NCBI GenBank assembly: GCA_002384205.1
Contig: DGBH01000019.1
Span: forward strand, 11,297 to 22,146
Direction of reading: 5' to 3'
Length of the DNA stretch: 10,850 bases
Origin: Bacteroidetes bacterium UBA4009
GTDB taxonomy: Bacteria > Bacteroidota > Bacteroidia > NS11-12g > UBA9320
Of this stretch, positions 7,322-10,850 are shown piece by piece. The notes beneath the pieces were generated by a model. It had not been told where the DNA came from and made no database searches. It worked only from the letters and a program-made list of their open reading frames with translations. How positions within the stretch are numbered: the stretch's first letter is position 1; the number at the start of each line of letters is the position of its first letter. Made by a program: the position numbers and the translations under genes.

Positions 7322-7381
7322 GCTTGCAAGTGGCAAGCGAAGTTTAAGTACTTACTTACGCTTATAAATGCTTGTAAGCGT
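7322..7381. repeat. Cluster of short palindromes between ssb and the divergent exported-protein gene
   Basis: Within 60 bp lie GCTTG/CAAGC (7322-7326 with 7334-7338, containing the palindrome CTTGCAAG at 7323-7330), the perfect 10-bp palindrome TAAGTACTTA (7345-7354), and ACGCTTA/TAAGCGT (7358-7364 with 7375-7381). All use CTT...AAG half-sites. This suggests binding sites for a dimeric regulator or a structured leader; none matches an operator I know. Confidence 0.4.
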
Positions 7382-7457
7382 TTACAAATGGATAAAGGGA
7401 ATGAAAATCAGGTAGTTGAGTAAGATAATAGGTTTATTTATTTTTCGAAAAAAACTT

Positions 7458-7465
7458 TAAATTTG
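7458..7465 (+). promoter_or_regulatory. -7 promoter element of the exported hypothetical protein gene
   Basis: TAAATTTG matches the Bacteroidota TAnnTTTG -7 consensus exactly and lies 16 bp before the ATG at 7482, so the leader would be very short. No good TTTG -33 element is seen; TTTA at 7433-7436 is the nearest at suitable distance. Confidence 0.45.
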
Positions 7466-7481
7466 GGCCAAACCACAGATA

Positions 7482-8192
7482 ATGAAAAAAGCTTGTACAT
7501 TCCTTTCGATATTTTTTGCAATTTTAATGCTCCCCTCTTTTATTCAACTTAAGCTTCATGACGGGTATAAAAAGTATGAACTAAAACAAAATGAGACCAT
7601 TGAGTTTAATGACAAACCAAATGAAACAGCTAAGTATGCTGACAAACAAACAGGTGTAACAAAGACTTTTTCGGGTTCATTTTCTCGAGGATCGTACGAT
7701 TCTGCTGCATACGTGATAAGATATGATAACGATGGGAATTTAAATTTAAGAGAGCTTAAAGGATGCTCCGGAAAACATCAAAATGAAATTTCATTGAAGC
7801 TTTGTTCAGGAACAATTTCAAGAACTAATGATACGCTAAGAATAAATGCCAAATCATCATTTGATATGATTTACCTTTTTAACATTAAAGAAAACGGAAT
7901 GGTTGATAGCTTTAGTTCGGATATTCAGATAGACATCGTTTCTAAGACATTGGAGAATAATTATTGCCCAAGTTTAGTTACTAGTGGTTCGAAATATAGT
8001 GGTAGAGTAACATACATTGTGGCGCTTCCGGTCAATATAAGTAAAGATGAAATCTATAAACCATTTCATGAGGATAAAACTATTGGCATTTTCACCTATT
8101 TTGCAGTGAAAGACTCGAATGGTAAATCCAAATTTTATCCTTCCGATGACTATGTTATTATAGGAGGAAAATCTTTGAATATATCAAGGTAG
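7482..8192 (+). CDS. Exported hypothetical protein, family not recognised
   Basis: 236 residues. It begins MKKACTFLSIFFAILMLPSFIQ, a positively charged end followed by a hydrophobic core, so it is probably exported or membrane-anchored; cleavage is likely near residues 19-22. The rest is polar, rich in Lys, Asn, Ser and Asp, with beta-like stretches (GRVTYIVALPVNIS, TIGIFTYFAVKDSNG). Three Cys lie in the mature part (two as CSG in LKGCSGKHQNEISLKLCSG, one in NNYCPSL); with periplasmic location they could form a disulfide. I find no known motif. The first Cys (residue 5) is too early for a lipobox. Codons are A/T-rich compared with the MenF-side genes, and it sits alone between non-coding stretches, which fits an accessory or lineage-specific gene; that is inference. 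Confidence 0.7.
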   Translation: MKKACTFLSIFFAILMLPSFIQLKLHDGYKKYELKQNETIEFNDKPNETAKYADKQTGVTKTFSGSFSRGSYDSAAYVIRYDNDGNLNLRELKGCSGKHQNEISLKLCSGTISRTNDTLRINAKSSFDMIYLFNIKENGMVDSFSSDIQIDIVSKTLENNYCPSLVTSGSKYSGRVTYIVALPVNISKDEIYKPFHEDKTIGIFTYFAVKDSNGKSKFYPSDDYVIIGGKSLNISR

Positions 8193-8239
8193 TATTAAAG
8201 TGATATTTCGGAGAATCCACTAGGATACGAAGACTACGA

Positions 8240-8392
8240 TTAAAACCTAACTGAAGGGCGAGGTATAGCTTTGCTGATTTTTAATTCGTACTGTGTATAC
8301 ACATTTGTGGTAAATTTCAATTCCTTTATTGTCTCCTGAAAGCGAGCCCAAAGGAGTTGACTTCGGATAGCTGCTGAACGCCGTGCCCAATT
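8240..8392 (-). pseudogene. Possible gene relic or small ORF without a normal start
   Basis: On the minus strand 50 codons run from AAT at 8392 to TAA at 8242-8240, reading NWARRSAAIRSQLLWARFQE at the front and ending KISKAIPRPSVRF. The residue mix (balanced, Arg/Ala/Leu-rich first half) looks more protein-like than expected from AT-rich spacer. Upstream in frame there is only a poly-Phe T9 run and a TGA, and no ATG, so it is not a complete gene. It could be the tail of a decayed gene, a repeat that happens to be open, or chance. Confidence 0.25.
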
Positions 8393-8412
8393 AAAAAAAA
8401 ATGTTTCATTTC

Positions 8413-8553
8413 ATAATTAGCATTAAATGAACGTATCTTTAATAGTATCATTTGATACTATCAAAGATGAAGCCACCCTAAGACATAACATCATCGATTT
8501 TAAAATTAATAACTTCCATTTCAGAAAAGATGGGAGAAGTAAATGCTAATTAT
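8413..8553. repeat. Nested inverted repeats, MITE-like or structured RNA
   Basis: Outer arms ATAATTAGCATT (8413-8424) and AATGCTAATTAT (8542-8553) are perfectly complementary over 12 bp. Exactly 10 bp inward each is followed by ATCTTT (8435-8440) or its complement AAAGAT (8526-8531). The left ATCTTT also begins a second hairpin: 8435-8449 pairs with 8454-8468 (15 bp, one T-G mismatch, loop ATTT). No T-run follows the hairpin on either strand, so a simple terminator is unlikely. Confidence 0.5.
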
Positions 8554-8560
8554 CTACATC

Positions 8561-9181
8561 CTATATCCACAAATGCTTGATGCAATTGTGTTCTACAATG
8601 TCAAATGTTTCGCCGTCATATTCTAGCTTATACATGCACAAATTATTGTGCTTAAAATCATCCATTTGCTCGAGTGGAGTTTTGGTTAACAGACACATGA
8701 AGCTGCGCATAGCTCGTCCGTGCATGCAAATCAAGATTTGTTTTTCATGCGGTCTGTCCAGTACTTTTTGTAAACCTACGGCTTGTCTTTTTTGAAGTTG
8801 ATTAGGTGTTTCTCCGCCATCTACACATCGGTCTAGTAATCCGGCTCTCCAATCGTCTGTCATTGCAGTATAGCGCTTAAAACTCTCGGGTGTACTTTTT
8901 AATCCTTCAAAAATCCCCCAGTTTATCTCATTAAACTCAGGCATTATCTCCATGCTTTTGCCAGCACGGATAAAGGGTTCTACACTTTGGTGCGTACGTT
9001 TAAGTTCACTGGTGTATATATTATCAAAAGGCAAGTGATAATACGCTTGAAAAAACTGCTCCGCTTGCTTTCTACCTACTTCGTTTAAGTCACTGTCTAT
9101 CCCGCTACCTTGAATTATTCCTTTCTTATTGTATGCTGTTTCGCCGTGTCTAATGATATAAATGGTTTTCTTTGCAGTCAC
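8561..9181 (-). CDS. Histidine phosphatase family protein (phosphoglycerate mutase-like)
   Basis: 206 residues from the chosen GTG at 9181. The family removes phosphate through a phosphohistidine. From GTG numbering: IIRHGETAYN gives Arg11 and catalytic His12; SELKRTHQS gives Arg62; FNEINWGIFEG gives the acid Glu85; ICMHGRAMRS gives the second His, His154. The set is complete, so it should be active. Substrate is not readable; close relatives include broad phosphatases and cobalamin or metabolite phosphatases. An ATG at 9223 gives 14 extra residues that would reach into the divergent thioesterase gene. GTG is preferred because the usual N-terminus begins a few residues before the IIRHGE strand and because a TAnnTTTG element lies just upstream at 9216-9209. 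It is divergent from the menaquinone-type pair. Confidence 0.92.
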   Translation of the reverse strand: MTAKKTIYIIRHGETAYNKKGIIQGSGIDSDLNEVGRKQAEQFFQAYYHLPFDNIYTSELKRTHQSVEPFIRAGKSMEIMPEFNEINWGIFEGLKSTPESFKRYTAMTDDWRAGLLDRCVDGGETPNQLQKRQAVGLQKVLDRPHEKQILICMHGRAMRSFMCLLTKTPLEQMDDFKHNNLCMYKLEYDGETFDIVEHNCIKHLWI

Positions 9182-9197
9182 TTTTAACGATATTACC

Positions 9198-9620
9198 TTG
9201 ATAGACCACAAAGCTATAAACATATCTCAATTAAACGAATTCGGTAAGAATACTTTAGCGGAGCACTTACATATGGAAGTGACAGAAGTAACGGAGAATA
9301 GCGTAACGATGCGCATGCCTGTAACCTCAATAGTGCATCAACCCATGGGCTTATTGCACGGCGGAGCAGTGGCTGCACTTGCCGAAAACGTAGCCAGTCT
9401 AGCTGGCAATTTAGTAGCGCATGCAAGTGGCAAAGTATGTGTGGGTTTATCGTTAAATACCAATCACCTTAAGGGGGTTAGAGATGGCTATGTTTTTGCT
9501 AAGGCCGTAGCCGTGCACTTAGGCAGGAGTACTCAAGTGTGGGAAGTAGAAACAAAAGATAATGAAGGAGTTCTAATCAACGTAAGCAGAATGACGCTTG
9601 CGGTAATAGATAAAAAATAA
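9198..9620 (+). CDS. Hotdog-fold PaaI/YdiI-type acyl-CoA thioesterase, probable DHNA-CoA hydrolase
   Basis: 140 residues from a TTG at 9198. The family hydrolyses acyl-CoA thioesters. The core HQPMGLLHGGAVAALAENVAS carries the YdiI/EntH-type catalytic Gln, His and Glu. With the TTG start these are Gln48, His54 and Glu63, the same numbers as the catalytic residues I recall for E. coli YdiI (MenI). The front NISQLNEFGKNTLAEHL is also typical of the family. An in-frame ATG at 9162 would add 12 residues, but they would be encoded antisense to the front of the divergent phosphatase gene, including codons just before its catalytic RHG. The stop TAA overlaps the ATG of the isochorismate synthase gene by one base (TAATG), so the two are co-translated. 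This context points to 1,4-dihydroxy-2-naphthoyl-CoA hydrolysis in menaquinone synthesis; a general thioesterase is the alternative. Confidence 0.88.
   Translation: MIDHKAINISQLNEFGKNTLAEHLHMEVTEVTENSVTMRMPVTSIVHQPMGLLHGGAVAALAENVASLAGNLVAHASGKVCVGLSLNTNHLKGVRDGYVFAKAVAVHLGRSTQVWEVETKDNEGVLINVSRMTLAVIDKK
9209..9216 (-). promoter_or_regulatory. Candidate -7 element of the histidine phosphatase gene
   Basis: On the minus strand TAGCTTTG matches TAnnTTTG. TTCG (9239-9236) stands 19 bp upstream, one mismatch from the -33 TTTG. Transcription would start near 9202, giving a leader of about 20 nt to the GTG at 9181. The element lies inside the first codons of the divergent thioesterase gene. Confidence 0.35.
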
Positions 9621-10591
9621 TGGCCTTACTGAATATAGGAGCGCTGGTATATCTGCCAGATGAAAAGAAAATAGAGCGTTATACTGCCGATAGTATGGAG
9701 TCTTTTGATGAGATAGATGCCTATTGGATGCAAAGGGAAGGATTACTTTTTTACCCATTTGACAGAAGTAAACAGGCATACTTTTTTAGTAATAATCCGA
9801 GTGAGAATACGATTACCGAATTTGACTTATCCCCTAATGAGCCACTTACACAACGTGAGTATGAAACCAGCGTTTATTTGGCATGTGCAGATATGGTAAC
9901 CGGTGATTTAGAAAAGGTTGTTCTGGCTAGAAATGAAATAATACAAGGACAGTTTGATCCTGAGGAATCCTTTCAAAAAGCAGTAAAAAAATATCCCCAT
10001 TCATTTGGATATTATGTCAATATAGGTCCAGAGGTTTGGGTAGGTGCATCACCTGAGTTGTTATTACATTATGCCGATGGGGTAGTCTATACAGTAGCAC
10101 TGGCAGGTACTAAGTCGTTGTCAGAAGAATTTACCGATAAAGAGCGTGAGGAGCAAAAGATGGTGGCACAGTTTATTGAAGAAAAATTAGCTAAAATAGG
10201 ACTCAGTAACTTTACCAAATCTGAAGTGCAAGAAGCTAGCTTTGGTGATATAAAGCATTTAAAAACAGCCTACACTGCCCAAGCAGATAAATTGCAAGCC
10301 TTAGAATTACTAAAGCATTTGCAACCTACAAGCGCCGTATGTGGTTTGCCACGTGATAAGAGCTTTGGTTTTATTCAAGAATTTGAGACCATGAACAGAA
10401 GTTTTTATTCGGGTATTACAGGGGTGTTGCGCAAAAATACCGCGACTTTTTTTGTGAACCTCCGTTGTATGCGATTTGCAAAAGACAGCGTAGAGCTATT
10501 TGCCGGAGCCGGCATCACCAAAGAATCAGATCCTACTGCGGAATGGTTAGAAACAGAAAAAAAGATAGCAACGATAAAGGAGTTGTTGTGA
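9620..10591 (+). CDS. menF: Isochorismate synthase (chorismate-binding enzyme), menaquinone pathway
   Basis: 323 residues. Converts chorismate to isochorismate, the first step of menaquinone synthesis. The chorismate-binding domain (about 77-323) is complete in motif order: KVVLARNE (Lys99, the expected general base), GASPELLL (Glu146, the expected acid), ALAGT, REEQKMV (Glu178, probable Mg ligand), HLKT, LQPTSAVCGLPRD, NRSFYSGITG, NLRCMRF and AGAGITKESDPTAEWLETEKK (Glu309, probable Mg ligand). The Lys favours isochorismate synthase over anthranilate or aminodeoxychorismate synthase. The N-terminal region is short (about 75 residues) compared with E. coli MenF (431 residues in all), as is common in Bacteroidota. 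The start ATG shares a base with the stop of the thioesterase gene. A siderophore or salicylate role is possible, but the thioesterase neighbour argues for menaquinone. No menD follows directly; a foldback element does. Confidence 0.93.
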   Translation: MALLNIGALVYLPDEKKIERYTADSMESFDEIDAYWMQREGLLFYPFDRSKQAYFFSNNPSENTITEFDLSPNEPLTQREYETSVYLACADMVTGDLEKVVLARNEIIQGQFDPEESFQKAVKKYPHSFGYYVNIGPEVWVGASPELLLHYADGVVYTVALAGTKSLSEEFTDKEREEQKMVAQFIEEKLAKIGLSNFTKSEVQEASFGDIKHLKTAYTAQADKLQALELLKHLQPTSAVCGLPRDKSFGFIQEFETMNRSFYSGITGVLRKNTATFFVNLRCMRFAKDSVELFAGAGITKESDPTAEWLETEKKIATIKELL

Positions 10592-10635
10592 GCGACTACT
10601 GAATGAGTTATGCTGATTAATACAACGTCATTGTC

Positions 10636-10802
10636 TAATACCAAAATAGCTTTCAATTGCCGCATATAAATCGTTTTTCACTCGATTTCTATTCGTTAAA
10701 AAAATAATACCATAGCTCAGGCTATGCAATGATTTTTCGCCTTTACAAACCTTCGATAAACTCAATTTATTTATACGACACTTAAAAACTAAATTGGTAT
10801 AA
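10636..10802. mobile_element. 167-bp foldback element (MITE-like) with about 36-bp imperfect terminal inverted repeats
   Basis: The left end (10636-10671) and the reverse complement of the right end (10802-10768) align almost throughout: TAATACCAAAATAGCTTT against TTATACCAATTTAGTTTT, then CAATTGCCGCATATAAAT against TAAGTGTCGTATAAAT with a 1-base gap and a few changes. At the exact middle is CATAGC-TCAG-GCTATG (10711-10726); its centre (10718.5) agrees with the centre of the element (10719). The inner halves are weakly symmetric too (AAAAAATAATACCATAGC against GAAAAATCATTGCATAGC). No target-site duplication is obvious. It begins 45 bp after the isochorismate synthase stop. A minus-strand open frame crosses it but looks like a by-product. 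It could be a non-autonomous transposon, an intergenic palindromic repeat family, or a transcribed structure that ends convergent transcripts. Confidence 0.6.
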
Positions 10803-10818
10803 TTCACAGTAAGAAACA

Positions 10819-10850
10819 TCACTCTAGTGCTCTTGCCAAGAGTTCCTCAT
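10819..10850 (-). CDS. Possible 3' end of a convergent gene, cut by the window edge
   Basis: On the minus strand one frame reads EELLARALE then TGA (10821-10819). The short acidic, Leu/Ala-rich stretch looks like a protein C-terminus. If real, the gene lies to the right, ends 17 bp before the foldback element and converges with the isochorismate synthase gene. Nine codons are too few to be sure; another frame reads MRNSWQEH then stop. Confidence 0.3.
   Translation of the reverse strand, partial: EELLARALE

Larger units (their letters stand above)
8193..8560. other. 368-bp stretch without an intact gene
   Basis: This gap between the exported protein and the histidine phosphatase contains a perfect 12-bp palindrome TGTGTATACACA (8292-8303), a GC-richer block (about 8333-8389) that carries a minus-strand open frame, an A9 run (8393-8401), and the nested inverted repeats at 8413-8553. 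No tRNA fold and no clear terminator for the flanking genes was found. Confidence 0.6.

Noticed and set aside
8333..8356. Small hairpin CTCCT/AGGAG as a terminator or RNA gene
   Set aside because: The stem is only 5 bp with a 14-nt loop and no T-run; too weak to call.
8193..8560. A tRNA or other known RNA gene in the gap
   Set aside because: No acceptor stem, T-loop (GTTCGA-like) or CCA-end arrangement was found on either strand.
10405..10665. Minus-strand open frame of 86 codons over the end of the isochorismate synthase gene
   Set aside because: It is antisense to the conserved chorismate-binding motifs and shows no family features.
10628..10822. Minus-strand 64-codon open frame starting MMFLTVNY
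   Set aside because: It lies almost wholly inside the symmetric foldback element, so its sequence is set by the inverted repeats; no domain or ribosome-binding site supports it.

Overview
The window looks like chromosomal DNA of a member of the Bacteroidota. The signs are an extracellular protein with PKD repeats and a gliding-motility / type IX secretion C-terminal domain, several genes preceded by TAnnTTTG-type -7 promoter elements instead of Escherichia-like -35/-10 boxes, weak Shine-Dalgarno sequences, and AT-rich composition. No rRNA, tRNA, CRISPR array, phage module or intact transposase was seen.

Left part (1-3606). The 3' end of a large secreted PKD/T9SS protein gene runs rightward and converges, 8 bp apart, with a leftward two-gene unit: a 12-helix MATE transporter followed by a small outer-membrane beta-barrel protein, joined by a 4-bp ATGA overlap. 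Between this unit and position 4206 lies a leftward gene for a small protein that may be a divergent tandem YegP/DUF1508 protein.

Middle (4207-7198). A lipoprotein-like M23 (LytM) peptidase with a complete zinc site is followed by a strong terminator and then a BCP-type peroxiredoxin. The peroxiredoxin converges with a short ssb gene. The space after ssb is packed with a terminator hairpin, a perfect palindrome, and two interleaved inverted repeats that can form an H-type pseudoknot starting 2 nt after the ssb stop codon.

Right-middle (7199-8560). This is the most accessory-looking stretch: a palindrome-rich intergenic region, an unrecognised exported protein, then 368 bp without an intact gene. 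That stretch holds a possible 50-codon gene relic and a nested inverted-repeat structure.

Right part (8561-10850). A histidine phosphatase gene and a hotdog thioesterase gene are divergent, and their start regions nearly or actually overlap. The thioesterase gene overlaps an isochorismate synthase gene by one base (TAATG), which suggests a menaquinone operon in which the thioesterase acts as DHNA-CoA hydrolase. After the synthase comes a 167-bp near-perfectly centred foldback element with about 36-bp imperfect terminal repeats. It separates the synthase from what may be the last codons of a convergent leftward gene.

The strongest candidates for something not described are the foldback element at 10636-10802 and the pseudoknot-like ssb 3' region at 6777-6827. 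The coding genes belong mostly to ordinary families.
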